64,000 nucleotides of DNA from the NCBI GenBank assembly GCA_002901265.1, contig PPHI01000073.1, forward strand, positions 1-64,000, written 5' to 3'. The position numbers were made by a program, and so were the translations under genes. Shown piece by piece: positions 55,901 to 63,805 of the stretch (position 1 is the first letter of the stretch; every line of letters starts with the position of its first letter). The notes under the pieces are model-generated. The model was not told the DNA's origin and did no database searches. It worked only from the letters and a program-made list of their open reading frames with translations. The DNA comes from Rhodopirellula baltica (GTDB lineage Bacteria; Planctomycetota; Planctomycetia; Pirellulales; Pirellulaceae).

Positions 55901-56372
55901 CCGAGGCGAGTCCGGCGGCAGCGGCTTCGGCGTCGGCGATGCCTTCGAGCGCTTCGGCGACCGCTTTTGCGTCTTCGCTGTCACCTTTTTCCGGGTTCAG
56001 CAATCGGACGGCCAAGCGGTTGGTATCGGAATCGACACCCGAGGCGGTTTCTTGGCGAAGGCGTTTTGAGAGTCGCCCCAGCGTTCGATTGGATCCACTT
56101 TTGCGGATCGCATCTCCGATCGCGGGATCTTTTAGCGGCGACGCTTCCCAGGTCGCGTACAGTTCGTCGCGGAATGCGGCGATTGCTTCGTCTTGCTGGA
56201 CGGCAGCTTTAAGAGCCCACAGAGTGGACTCGTCAATTCCGCCGAGTTCGTCGCGGCGGTAGCGTGCCAGGAAGGGAGCCTCGTAGCCTTGTTCGAGCAG
56301 CGGCAAGGCAAGTTTAAGACTCGATACGTCGCAACGCCCGCGTCGGGCGATCGCTTCTAGATCGACAGCCAT
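52920..56372 (-). CDS. tex: Expanded Tex-like RNA-binding protein, with a compensating frameshift pair
   Basis: The frame 53415-56372 (985 residues) has the order of Tex: N-terminal helical domains (GYEAPFLARYRRDELGGIDE), a YqgF-like domain (VVMSIDAVGPKTAATAIVNADG, VDLVIVSNGP), a helix-hairpin-helix unit (LPWLEQLPGMDQSIANAL) and an S1 domain (GDQVIGVVVGVMSFGVFVEL). Two long acidic Ala/Glu/Pro-rich inserts are extra: about residues 190-315, with a His/Asp run, and about 735-850. The frame then stops at 53415. A second frame continues with Arg/Gly-rich repeats to about 53308, and the first frame resumes to a stop at 52920. Deleting one base in the T-run at 53466-53470 and adding one near 53306-53308 gives one protein of about 1150 residues with an RGG-type tail. 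The tail stop overlaps the next start, supporting a single gene. Confidence 0.8.
53306..53470. other. Compensating frameshift pair in tex
   Basis: Between a five-T run (53466-53470) and a CCC run (53306-53308), the minus-strand sense frame is shifted by one base. In that shifted frame the sequence reads SDSEGRQGSRRGDAGGRGQ and further GGRGQ units, without stops. Outside the interval the original frame makes sense on both sides. One extra base at the first run and one missing at the second explain it. Confidence 0.65.
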
Positions 56373-56546
56373 AATCAGTCGGTCTCGTTATTGGGCCGGA
56401 CGCCATATCGTTAACCGATGGCGATCCTGGAATCGTTTGATTGCCGCGAAACCATGTCGGGAAAGATCCGACCTGAACATCGCAGCGGTAAAATGGAAAA
56501 ACAGCCGCCCTGCAATGACCGTCAAAGATCGGTCCACATTGCGATT

Positions 56547-56574
56547 GCGCTAGCTGCGCGAGAATAGCGCTAGC
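56547..56574. repeat. Paired GCGCTAGC motifs upstream of tex
   Basis: GCGCTAGC occurs at 56547-56554 and again at 56567-56574, 20 bases apart (about two helical turns). Each contains the palindrome GCTAGC. They lie about 180 bases upstream of the tex start in a 513-base gene-free region that also serves the divergent gene at 56886. They may be an operator or a hairpin. Otherwise I see no gene in 56373-56885. Confidence 0.4.
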
Positions 56575-56885
56575 GAGCCTAGCTGTCAACTAAGGGGACC
56601 CGTTTGTCGGCCATTTGAGACCAGGATTGGCACGCCGCTTGCCTGGATTAACTGACAACCTCTCCGGCGGATTTCTCCGCTGTTGCGTTGCGGTTGCCGC
56701 ATTGAAACGCCCCGTTTGGTTCAGCGTTGACCAGAAAGCCGTCTCAGGCCGTGAAACTAGGTCGCCAGCAAATTCGACTAATTCGGCTTTACTTTCCTAG
56801 CCGTCAAAGTCGATACCTTCACAACCGCGGTCGCCGGAACGTCCGCGGCAACCTGGATGTTGATCTACAGTGATCAGAAAAATTA

Positions 56886-57296
56886 ATGAACAGATTTGAT
56901 CGGCAACTGCCACAGGGTCTGCGAATTTGGAAGCCCGAGCCAATCGCTGACCTTCGCCCCGATGCAGAAGCTGGCCCGGATGCGGGATCTGGCTCCCAGA
57001 GCTCGTCCCCGCAAGCCCCAAGCTCGCCTCAGCCAGACGCCCCGGAAGCTTCTTTGGAGAGCGATTCGAAGCGTTCTGCAAGAACGGAACGCGAATTGGA
57101 TCGACTCACCGGAATTGCTCCTGCGAAGACCCGCACTGTTCCGCTAAAAGCGTTCGTACCATTACTGGTCGATGCTCAGGAACAAGACAGTGCCTGGTTG
57201 GTCGACTTCCAGGACGACAATGTTGTTATTGACGCCGACCTGCATGAAGTCTTATTGGCCTATCAGGACTTCCGAAACCGCCGCGACGCTGCCTGA
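56886..57296 (+). CDS. Protein of unknown function upstream of parA
   Basis: A 136-residue soluble protein I do not recognise. Residues about 20-65 are low complexity (Pro, Ser, Ala, Asp-rich). The C-terminal half looks folded: TERELDRLTGIAPAKTRTVPLKAFVPLL, DAWLVDFQDD-like SAWLVDFQDDNVVIDADLHEVL, and LAYQDFRNRRDAA. The ATG is preceded by an A-rich stretch rather than a clear Shine-Dalgarno site. The gene ends 63 bases before parA in the same direction, so joint transcription is likely. A ParA partner or loading factor is possible, but nothing in the sequence resembles ParB. Confidence 0.65.
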   Translation: MNRFDRQLPQGLRIWKPEPIADLRPDAEAGPDAGSGSQSSSPQAPSSPQPDAPEASLESDSKRSARTERELDRLTGIAPAKTRTVPLKAFVPLLVDAQEQDSAWLVDFQDDNVVIDADLHEVLLAYQDFRNRRDAA

Positions 57297-57359
57297 GAGG
57301 CCGTCGAATCGAGCACTCCAGGAAGGATCGATTCAAGGACTGAAGACAAGGACAGGACG

Positions 57360-58181
57360 ATGCGTTCAATTGCAGTGATTAACCAGAAAGGTGGCGTTGG
57401 GAAGACAACCAGCTCGGTCAACCTCGCCGCGGCACTTGCCCAGTCGGGGCGGCGCGTCTGCGTGATGGATTTGGATCCACAGGCTCACGCATCACTGCAC
57501 TTCGGCATCACGGCCATGGGCGACCAGCCCAGTATGTACGAAATTCTTTGCGGTGAAGCGTCCATCGAACAAGCACGCTGCAAGGTCACCGACAATTTGT
57601 CGGTCGTTCCCAGTAACCTCGACTTGGCTGCTGCGGAACTGGAACTCGCTGGTGAAGTCGGTCGCGAAATGATTCTGCGGGACCGTTTGGAAGACGACAG
57701 CGAGCCATTCGATTATTTGATTTTGGATTGCCCACCCAGTTTGGGTGTCTTGACCATCAACGCTTTGGTGGCCGTCAACGAAGTTTTCTTGCCACTACAG
57801 CCTCACTTCCTTGCCTTGCACGGGTTGAGCAAGCTGTTGCGAACCGTCGAGGTCGTCTCTCGTCGCTTGAACAGTACGCTTCGATTGTCCGGTGTGATGC
57901 TTTGCATGTACGACAGCAACACGCGACTGGCGGCCGAAGTCAGTACCGACATCGACGAGTTTTTTCAGGCCACTGGCGGCGGACGCGATTTTTTCCGCGG
58001 TGCAAAGTTTTTCAATACAAGGATTCGAAGAAACATTCGCCTTGCCGAAGCACCGAGTTTCGGGAAGTCGATTTTCGAGTACTCGCCCGATAGCAACGGT
58101 GCCGTTGACTATCGCGCTCTTGCCGATGAAGTCATCGAGCAAGAGGTCGCTTCGTTTGCTTCAGAACGACTCGCAGCCTAA
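57360..58181 (+). CDS. ParA-family ATPase
   Basis: A 273-residue deviant Walker A ATPase of the ParA/Soj/MinD group, which positions DNA or protein cargo on the nucleoid. It has the start [17 protein letters not shown] (signature Lys10, P-loop Lys15), the [13 protein letters not shown] box after strand 2, Walker B as [11 protein letters not shown], and a C-terminal [25 protein letters not shown]. ParB, parS and dnaA/gidAB genes, which normally surround the chromosomal copy, are not seen here. It is therefore an orphan ParA, perhaps for a cellular cargo. A gene for a small unknown protein precedes it and a formylglutamate-amidohydrolase-like gene follows 59 bases later. Confidence 0.9.
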   Translation: MRSIAVINQKGGVGKTTSSVNLAAALAQSGRRVCVMDLDPQAHASLHFGITAMGDQPSMYEILCGEASIEQARCKVTDNLSVVPSNLDLAAAELELAGEVGREMILRDRLEDDSEPFDYLILDCPPSLGVLTINALVAVNEVFLPLQPHFLALHGLSKLLRTVEVVSRRLNSTLRLSGVMLCMYDSNTRLAAEVSTDIDEFFQATGGGRDFFRGAKFFNTRIRRNIRLAEAPSFGKSIFEYSPDSNGAVDYRALADEVIEQEVASFASERLAA

Positions 58182-58240
58182 GTGTTTTGAAGCACCGCGT
58201 CGCAAACTAAACACAACGCTCGCTAGCCGCCCCAACGCCC

Positions 58241-58957
58241 GTGTCAGTCCTCGTCACTTGTGAATCCGGCGGCTTTCAAGTGCCTTGTTTTGAGGCGAGT
58301 GATAAAGCAGAGGCTCACGAGTTTTGTGAGCTTTCGTTCCGCGGTGCAGATCTCTGCGGGGCAAGGCTCGCCAGCGAAGTTGCCTGTCAGCTTCATGCGC
58401 CATGTCTGAAGTACCCGTTCCACTCCGGATACGTTGATGTAGCGCGGCCGCTGGATAACCGCAAGCTGTTTGGCAAACGCGCGAGCGCTTGGTCGGATTC
58501 CCAGCGAAGTTCGTTGCTCGAAGCCTGCTATCGGCCTTACCATCAACGGGTGGAGCATGCGATCGAGCGGATCTTGCAGCAGTTCACGTTCGTGTTACAT
58601 CTTTCCGTGCGAAGCTTCCCGCCGGTTAAGCGAGGGCGGAAGGTCAGGACCGATGTAGGTCTGCTCTATGATGCGTCGCGCGAACACGAGTGCAACCTGT
58701 GTCTGGACTGGATCGATGAGGTCTACTACAGCTACGGAAACCTGCGTCTACGCAGGAACTATCCGGCGCGCGGGAACCGCAACGGCTTGTTGTCCGCGAT
58801 GCGTACCAAGTTTTCGCCCGAGCAATACCTGGGCGTCGAAATTTGGTTCAATCGTTGGTGGGCTGACCGCGATGTTGGCTTAAGAGACGAAGCGGTCTAT
58901 GAATTGGTCGAAGGCGTTCGGGTCGCGATCGGCTTGCCGATTTCCGATGCGGCTTAG
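58241..58957 (+). CDS. N-formylglutamate amidohydrolase-like protein
   Basis: A 238-residue protein of the N-formylglutamate amidohydrolase (HutG/FGase) superfamily. It opens with VLVTCESGGFQVP (the family usually has CEHGG, so the His is Ser here). It continues with VDVARPLDNRKLFG and a helix with ACYRPYHQRVEHAIERIL, where the PYH is typical, then LHLSVRSFPPV and DVGLLYDASREHE. The enzyme class cleaves formyl or acyl amides of amino acids. Replacement of the first metal-ligand His by Ser may mean altered activity or a different specificity. The start is a GTG at 58241. It may be the last gene of a unit with parA. It converges with the dehydrogenase gene across 14 bases. Confidence 0.8.
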   Translation: MSVLVTCESGGFQVPCFEASDKAEAHEFCELSFRGADLCGARLASEVACQLHAPCLKYPFHSGYVDVARPLDNRKLFGKRASAWSDSQRSSLLEACYRPYHQRVEHAIERILQQFTFVLHLSVRSFPPVKRGRKVRTDVGLLYDASREHECNLCLDWIDEVYYSYGNLRLRRNYPARGNRNGLLSAMRTKFSPEQYLGVEIWFNRWWADRDVGLRDEAVYELVEGVRVAIGLPISDAA

Positions 58958-58971
58958 CGGCCTATTTAGCG

Positions 58972-60030
58972 TTATGCGTTTGCGAAATCGATTGCGGCTT
59001 TGATGCAACCGTCTTTGCGATTTGCAAACACGTCATAGGCTTGAACCCCGTCTTCGATCTTAAAGCGATGGGTGAAGCACCAAGACAGGTCCAGCGGAGC
59101 TTGCCTAAGTTGTTCGGCGATCGGTTCCATTAAGCTTCGCGCGGGGCAGCGTCCGGTCCCGAAGGAAAGGTTTTTGTTGTAGGCATCTGCTGGCGAGAAC
59201 GTGAAATGTGGTTCGCAGTGGCAGCCGATCACCGACATCTTTCCGCCTGGGCGAATGATGTCGTATGCCAGCTTTTGTGCTTGTGGGAGTCCCACAAATT
59301 CCAGCACAGCGTCGGCGCCTCTTCCTGCGGTTCGCGACATCACGAATTCGCGTGCTTGATGTGGATCAGTAAAGCTAATCGCACCACAGCGTTCGGCTTG
59401 TGCGGCGCGTTCAGGGCTCAAGTCGATCGCGACGACAGGGCCGGTCGATTGTTGTCGAGCGAACCCGATCGAAAGCAGGCCGACGTTCCCGCAACCGATC
59501 ACCACGACGCAGTCCGGCGGTGATTTTGGATCGATCGAAAGCGATGCGCCGTAATACGCCGTGCTAAGGTTGTCGCCAAGCAGCAGTGCTTGCTCGGCAC
59601 TGATCCACGAAGGAATTTTGACGAGCGTTCCGTCGGCAAGCGGTACCCGGACCTTTTCGGATTGCCCGCCATGCAGGCCTTGGCCGGATTGCCGCCATCC
59701 AAATAGCTGTCCTTCGCTGCATCGTGCCGACAGACCCTGCCGGCAGTAAAAACATTGACCGCAGCTGGTGGTGAACGGCGCGCACACACGATCGCCGATC
59801 TCGACCGATTTCACTTGGTCACCTTTGTCGATCACTGTGCCGACGAATTCGTGTCCCATCACGGTGCCTTGATCAAGCCCCGTTTCACGGCCGAAATAGG
59901 GATGTAGATCGCTGCCGCAGAGCCCTGCGAGTTCGACGCGGACGACGGCGTCAAACGGTGACTCGACGGTTGCGTCTGGGATTTCATCCACCACAACGGA
60001 TTGGATCTCTCGGAAGCAGATCGCGAGCAT
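58972..60030 (-). CDS. Zinc-dependent medium-chain alcohol dehydrogenase family protein
   Basis: A 352-residue MDR-superfamily oxidoreductase. The catalytic zinc ligands are Cys38 (GLCGSD), His60 and Glu61 (GHEFVG). The structural zinc site is Cys90, 93, 96 and 104 (SCGQCFYCRQGLSARC). The Rossmann motif is VIGCGNVGLLSIGFA with an acidic residue after strand two (AIDLSPERA), favouring NAD. The sequence is close to glutathione-independent formaldehyde- or threonine/sorbitol-type dehydrogenases, but the substrate is not evident. The gene is single, with a small palindrome (60081-60093) about 50 bases upstream of its start. Confidence 0.9.
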   Translation of the reverse strand: MLAICFREIQSVVVDEIPDATVESPFDAVVRVELAGLCGSDLHPYFGRETGLDQGTVMGHEFVGTVIDKGDQVKSVEIGDRVCAPFTTSCGQCFYCRQGLSARCSEGQLFGWRQSGQGLHGGQSEKVRVPLADGTLVKIPSWISAEQALLLGDNLSTAYYGASLSIDPKSPPDCVVVIGCGNVGLLSIGFARQQSTGPVVAIDLSPERAAQAERCGAISFTDPHQAREFVMSRTAGRGADAVLEFVGLPQAQKLAYDIIRPGGKMSVIGCHCEPHFTFSPADAYNKNLSFGTGRCPARSLMEPIAEQLRQAPLDLSWCFTHRFKIEDGVQAYDVFANRKDGCIKAAIDFANA

Positions 60031-60080
60031 GTTAAGTGGCCGTGTGTCGAGGCAAGGTTTTCACTGTGTTACGATGTTGG

Positions 60081-60093
60081 CATGTTTAACATG
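60081..60093. promoter_or_regulatory. Palindrome CATGTTTAACATG upstream of the dehydrogenase
   Basis: CATGTT and AACATG flank a single T. It lies about 50 bases upstream of the dehydrogenase start on the minus strand and about 100 bases before the protease gene on the + strand. It may bind a regulator of either. Confidence 0.3.
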
Positions 60094-60193
60094 GGCTTTT
60101 TGGGCTGTCACTGGGTTGTGGTGCGCATAAGGCGTCACCCGCGCTGACGAACACGCAGACGCATTGGGTGCGTGAAGGGAGATTGAACACAAA

Positions 60194-61324
60194 GTGAGTC
60201 GGTACGAAGAATCGGACGCCCTTCAGCGGCAGCTCAAGTTGACTTGGATTTTGTTGGTGGTGATCGTCGGGTTCATCGCCGTGCCGAGACTGGTGTCGAT
60301 GTTCCGCTGGGGTGGGGCCGTGGGCCAGCCGCGGCCGGTGACTCCCCGCGGAGAACTCGCTTCCTGGGAAAAGACGACCACTGAACTGTTTCAAACGGTC
60401 AGCCCATCAGTCGTCTACCTGACCACGCGTTCGCGGGTGGCCGATCCGTATTACCGCCGCGCAATTGAGGTCGATGCCGGCAGCGGAAGCGGTTTTATGT
60501 GGGACGAACTCGGCCACATCGTGACCAACTATCACGTGCTTCAACAAGCTTCTTCGGCGCGTGTGGTAATGTGGGATCACTCGTCGTATGAAGCGACGCT
60601 GGTGGGCGGCTCGCCGGACCATGACTTGGCAGTGCTCCGTATCAATGCTCCGCCTGAGAAAATGAAGCCCGTGTTGATCGGCGAGAGTGGCCCGCTGTTG
60701 GTTGGGCAATCCGTGTTCGCAATCGGTAACCCGTTCGGGCTTAGCCAAACGCTGACGACGGGAATTGTTTCTGCGAAGAGTCGTACAATCCAAAGTCCGA
60801 CGGGTCGCGCAATCGATGAAGTGATTCAAATCGATGCGGCAATCAATCCTGGGAACTCCGGTGGACCGCTGATGGACAGTGCGGGGCGATTGATCGGGGT
60901 GAACACGGCGATTTATAGCCCGTCGGGTACTTCCGCGGGCGTCGGCTTTGCGATCCCGGTGGATACGGTCAATCGTGTCGTTCCGCAAATCATCGCGTCG
61001 GGACGCTATGAGCCGCCGCAGCTCGGGATACGGGTTAATCAAGATTTTAGCGACGCGATCACCCGGCGACTTGGAGTCAGCGGTGTCATGATCATGGATG
61101 TCGTCGAAGGAGGCGGTGCGGCGCAGGCTGGCCTTCGCGGCACGATCGTCGGCCGCGAAGAACTGGTGCAGCTTGGCGATGTGGTCACGGCGATTGGTGA
61201 GGTGGAGATCGCCAATATGGACGAACTCATGGAGGCCCTAGACCGCTACGACCGGGGCGGCAAGGTTGTCGTTCGCTACTGGCGCGAAGGTCAATCCTTG
61301 TCGGCGGAGGTGCCGATTGAATGA
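60194..61324 (+). CDS. HtrA/DegP-type membrane-anchored serine protease with PDZ domain
   Basis: A 376-residue S1C-family protease. A single N-terminal membrane helix (LTWILLVVIVGFIAVPRLVSM, about 16-36) anchors it with the catalytic domain in the periplasm. The catalytic triad is His114 (TNYHVL), Asp144 (DHDLAVLRI) and Ser222 (NPGNSGGPL). A PDZ domain follows, with GVMIMDVVEGGGAAQAGL and GDVVTAIGEVEI, ending at the C-terminus. This DegS-like layout (one PDZ) suits quality control or regulated cleavage in the envelope. The GTG at 60194 gives the cleanest start, though the Shine-Dalgarno site (GAAGGGAGA) is 12 or more bases away. It converges with the BON gene. Confidence 0.92.
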   Translation: MSRYEESDALQRQLKLTWILLVVIVGFIAVPRLVSMFRWGGAVGQPRPVTPRGELASWEKTTTELFQTVSPSVVYLTTRSRVADPYYRRAIEVDAGSGSGFMWDELGHIVTNYHVLQQASSARVVMWDHSSYEATLVGGSPDHDLAVLRINAPPEKMKPVLIGESGPLLVGQSVFAIGNPFGLSQTLTTGIVSAKSRTIQSPTGRAIDEVIQIDAAINPGNSGGPLMDSAGRLIGVNTAIYSPSGTSAGVGFAIPVDTVNRVVPQIIASGRYEPPQLGIRVNQDFSDAITRRLGVSGVMIMDVVEGGGAAQAGLRGTIVGREELVQLGDVVTAIGEVEIANMDELMEALDRYDRGGKVVVRYWREGQSLSAEVPIE

Positions 61325-61384
61325 GGGAGCGGGAATGATGTCGCGCGGCTCAGGTGCGCATCGATCTGAAACCGCTGTCGTGTC

Positions 61385-61726
61385 TCAGGCTTCGACACGC
61401 AAGCGATTGTGGATTTCCATTCCAATGGCTAGTGGGCGAACCGCTTCCTGGGCGACCTGCTTGTGGTAGAAGCTTGAGACGTTCCCCAAGATCGTGACCA
61501 CGCCGTCAGTAACGATCACACTCGCCTGACGCAATTCAGTAGGGCCTGAATCGCGAACCGCGTTTTCCAGGTGTTGCTCTTTCTCGCCCAGGCTGTCACC
61601 ACTGATATCGGGCTGAGCCTGCCGGGGCACAATGTGTGGACTGCTGAACGCTGTCCGAGCGTGGGCTGCGTCGAGCCGATGAGAGTTCTTCACGGGTGAG
61701 ACATCCTTCACTGCTGAACTCGCCAT
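61385..61726 (-). CDS. BON domain protein
   Basis: A 113-residue protein with a single BON domain near its C-terminus: LENAVRDSGPTELRQASVIVTDGVVTILGNV then YHKQVAQEAVRPLAIGMEIHNRLRVE. The G-x-V-x-L-x-G pattern is clear (GVVTILG). BON domains usually bind lipids or help envelope proteins assemble. The N-terminal 45 residues are polar and show no signal peptide, so a cytoplasmic or peripheral role is likely. It is monocistronic on the minus strand. An AT-rich stretch (about 61875-61935) lies upstream, the most probable promoter area. Confidence 0.85.
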   Translation of the reverse strand: MASSAVKDVSPVKNSHRLDAAHARTAFSSPHIVPRQAQPDISGDSLGEKEQHLENAVRDSGPTELRQASVIVTDGVVTILGNVSSFYHKQVAQEAVRPLAIGMEIHNRLRVEA

Positions 61727-62209
61727 TACCTAACCTCCTGTTCGCACACACCCCAGCGAAGTCCGGCCGGACGACAGGTGCGGCATGCATCAACGTTGAC
61801 TGACAATTGAAAAACGAAGCACGATCTCTCTGACGGTTTTGGGGCTTGCGAAAACCATGCCTTGGCAGCGTCAAACCTAACAAAACTTGAAAGCTTTTAA
61901 AAAACAATTCAATCAACAATCAAAAACTAAGTCCAGAATCTTCGGCATTGTTTAAATGACAGCAAAGCGATCAGTTCGAGATGGTCGGCGACGCACACTT
62001 TTCGTCCGCATTGGTCACGAGATTGCCAGCTTGGCCCAGGCCTTGCCCAAGGGGTGTGTCGATGAAGCGATCGGGATTTGACGAGCGCGTGAAACTGAGT
62101 TCTGTCCCCGGATTCTCCAGGGAAGGCAAAAACTGTCTTGGGCTGGCGGGGCCGAGATTGCTAGACTCGGCGGTCCTTTCCGCACCCCGAATGTACAGTC
62201 CTGTCTGGT
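61727..62209. other. Gene-free region upstream of the BON gene
   Basis: These 483 bases hold no convincing gene. Overlapping open frames on both strands between 61970 and 62240 have no family-like content. An AT-rich section (about 61875-61935, with GAAAGCTTTTAAAA) contrasts with the GC-rich surroundings and probably holds the BON promoter. Confidence 0.5.
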
Positions 62210-62986
62210 TTGAGCACATCGTCCGGCCAATGCCCTGAATGCAGGTCGACGCTTGCGATCGAGCAAGCGTGGTTGGATGCTGCGCCAGACGCAGAAGACA
62301 GCACGGTTGAATGCGAATGCGGGGCGATGCTGACGGCTAGTTCATGGACCAGCGAAGAAATCGAATCGTGGTGTAAAGAATGTGGGACCGAGTACGTCGT
62401 TAACGCGGCGGGGGCCGGTGCACAACTTCCTTGCCGCTGCGGTGCGATCATCACGATCCCCTCCGTCCAGCTGGCTGTGGCACGGCCGCAAGCTGCACAG
62501 TCCCAGGTTGCTTCACAGCCCCAGGTTGTCGAGCAACAACTGTCCGCGGCGCTGTCTCCCGCTGCCGCGGAAACTCCCATCAGCGAAGGGTTGGCTGTCC
62601 AAGCACCGCCGAATCCGATGGAAGTCCCCACCGAAGTTATCGCTCCTTCGATCGGTCGGGCGGTGCAACAAGTGGCAGTTAATCTGCCGATTGTTGCAGT
62701 TCCGGAAACGTATGGGATCGAGCCACCGGTCGAGCCCGCGGTGTTGCCGCTTCCGATCGTCGGGTTGCCAGAGACCTATTCGATTGAAACGCCGGTTCGC
62801 CGACCGAAGATTGAGCTGCCGATCGCGGCGATCGAAGCCAATAGCGACAATGTGATGCGACCAAGCGGTGCGATGGGGCGAGGCTCTTTTAGCCGATTGG
62901 TTTCGGTGGGTGGCTCGAATGGATTTCGATTGACCATCAATCAGTCGGGGAACGATTTCGATCACGTGGCCGCCGCAAACGACTGA
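62210..62986 (+). CDS. Zinc-ribbon protein of unknown function
   Basis: A 258-residue protein from a TTG start. The first 85 residues carry several cysteine pairs, CPEC, ECECG, CKECG and PCRCG, consistent with two zinc ribbons. The rest is low complexity, rich in Ala, Pro, Val and Gln. It includes two near-identical segments, NLPIVAVPETYGIEPPV and PLPIVGLPETYSIETPV, about 35 residues apart, which show an internal duplication. A short basic C-terminal region follows. No membrane helix is seen. I do not recognise a family. The start is uncertain; no Shine-Dalgarno site stands out. The pattern resembles zinc-ribbon adaptors common in planctomycetes. Confidence 0.6.
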   Translation: MSTSSGQCPECRSTLAIEQAWLDAAPDAEDSTVECECGAMLTASSWTSEEIESWCKECGTEYVVNAAGAGAQLPCRCGAIITIPSVQLAVARPQAAQSQVASQPQVVEQQLSAALSPAAAETPISEGLAVQAPPNPMEVPTEVIAPSIGRAVQQVAVNLPIVAVPETYGIEPPVEPAVLPLPIVGLPETYSIETPVRRPKIELPIAAIEANSDNVMRPSGAMGRGSFSRLVSVGGSNGFRLTINQSGNDFDHVAAAND

Positions 62987-63030
62987 CCACTTCATTGAAC
63001 ACTGCTAGGCGGCTCACGTGCATCGAGTTG

Positions 63031-63372
63031 TTCGCGGTCTACCCACGACGACAGTTTGCAGTTCGCCGCTTCTGACAAGTCTACCCGATCGGCATTGCGA
63101 AGGGTAACGAGTAGCAAATTAGCAGTCGGAACGTCAGGCGACGGATTGTCTTGAATCGTGCTCGCGCTCAGCAACGCGGTGCTCGTACTCGCAATCGGTT
63201 GTCATTGTCTTCATCGGCCAAGTCGAACGCGCACCAATCAAACCGTGACCTCAAGAGCGATCAATAGGAAACAGAGGTTCCGTGAGATCTGATGTGCATG
63301 ATTCCTGCACACCAATCAGCAGCATTGAAGTCAGGCGTCGGTCATTGCGGTCACATCTACACGCGCGAACGG
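63031..63372. repeat. Diverged direct repeat, copy 1
   Basis: This copy matches 63453-63799 along its length. Shared anchors in the same order are CGACGACAGTTTGCAGTTCG, GATCGGCATTGCGAAGGG, GCGCACCAATCAAACCGTGA, AGGAAACAGAGGTTCCGTGA and ACCAATCAGCAG. Middle parts differ. No gene is evident; minus-strand frames in both copies share the peptide LRNADRV followed by AANCKLSSW. It may be a family of dispersed intergenic elements. Confidence 0.75.
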
Positions 63373-63452
63373 CGTCGTTCACCGAGGCACGGCGAACGAG
63401 TTTGTGGTAAATCGATTGACGTGGACTCCGTGCCTTCGCGTGCAACGAATAG

Positions 63453-63799
63453 TTCGCGGCGTCCCCACGACGACAGTTTGCAGTTCGCCGCTGACGACAA
63501 GTTTACTCGATCGGCATTGCGAAGGGGAACAAGCATTGCATCAGCAGTCGGCACTTCTGGCTGCGGATGTCTGCAGCGTCTGGGGCAATGCCTCGAAATC
63601 AAACGTCGCGTCACGTCACTACGCGACGGCCTGCGATGCCCCAGCCGAGTCGACCGCGCACCAATCAAACCGTGACATCAAGAGCGATCACCAGGAAACA
63701 GAGGTTCCGTGAAATCCGATGGGCGAGGTTCGAGCGCACCAATCAGCAGTATTGGAGACAGGCTTTGGTCATTGCGATCACAACTACTAGCGCGAACGA
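63453..63799. repeat. Diverged direct repeat, copy 2
   Basis: Second copy of the element at 63031-63372, offset by about 422 bases. It carries the same ordered anchors and a more divergent central 120 bases, which contain a G/C-rich inverted repeat (GGGGCAATGCC and the related GCGATGCCCC). The motif GCACCAATCA occurs twice in this copy and, allowing one change, twice in copy 1. Confidence 0.75.
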
Positions 63800-63805
63800 T
63801 ATTAG

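Noticed and set aside
55533-56069. Open + strand frame (178 residues) opposite tex
   Set aside because: Mirror of the acidic, repetitive tex insert; low-complexity DNA keeps several frames open.
62992-63799. CRISPR array in the terminal repeats
   Set aside because: The repeats are two long diverged copies, not short identical repeats with unique spacers, and no cas gene is present.
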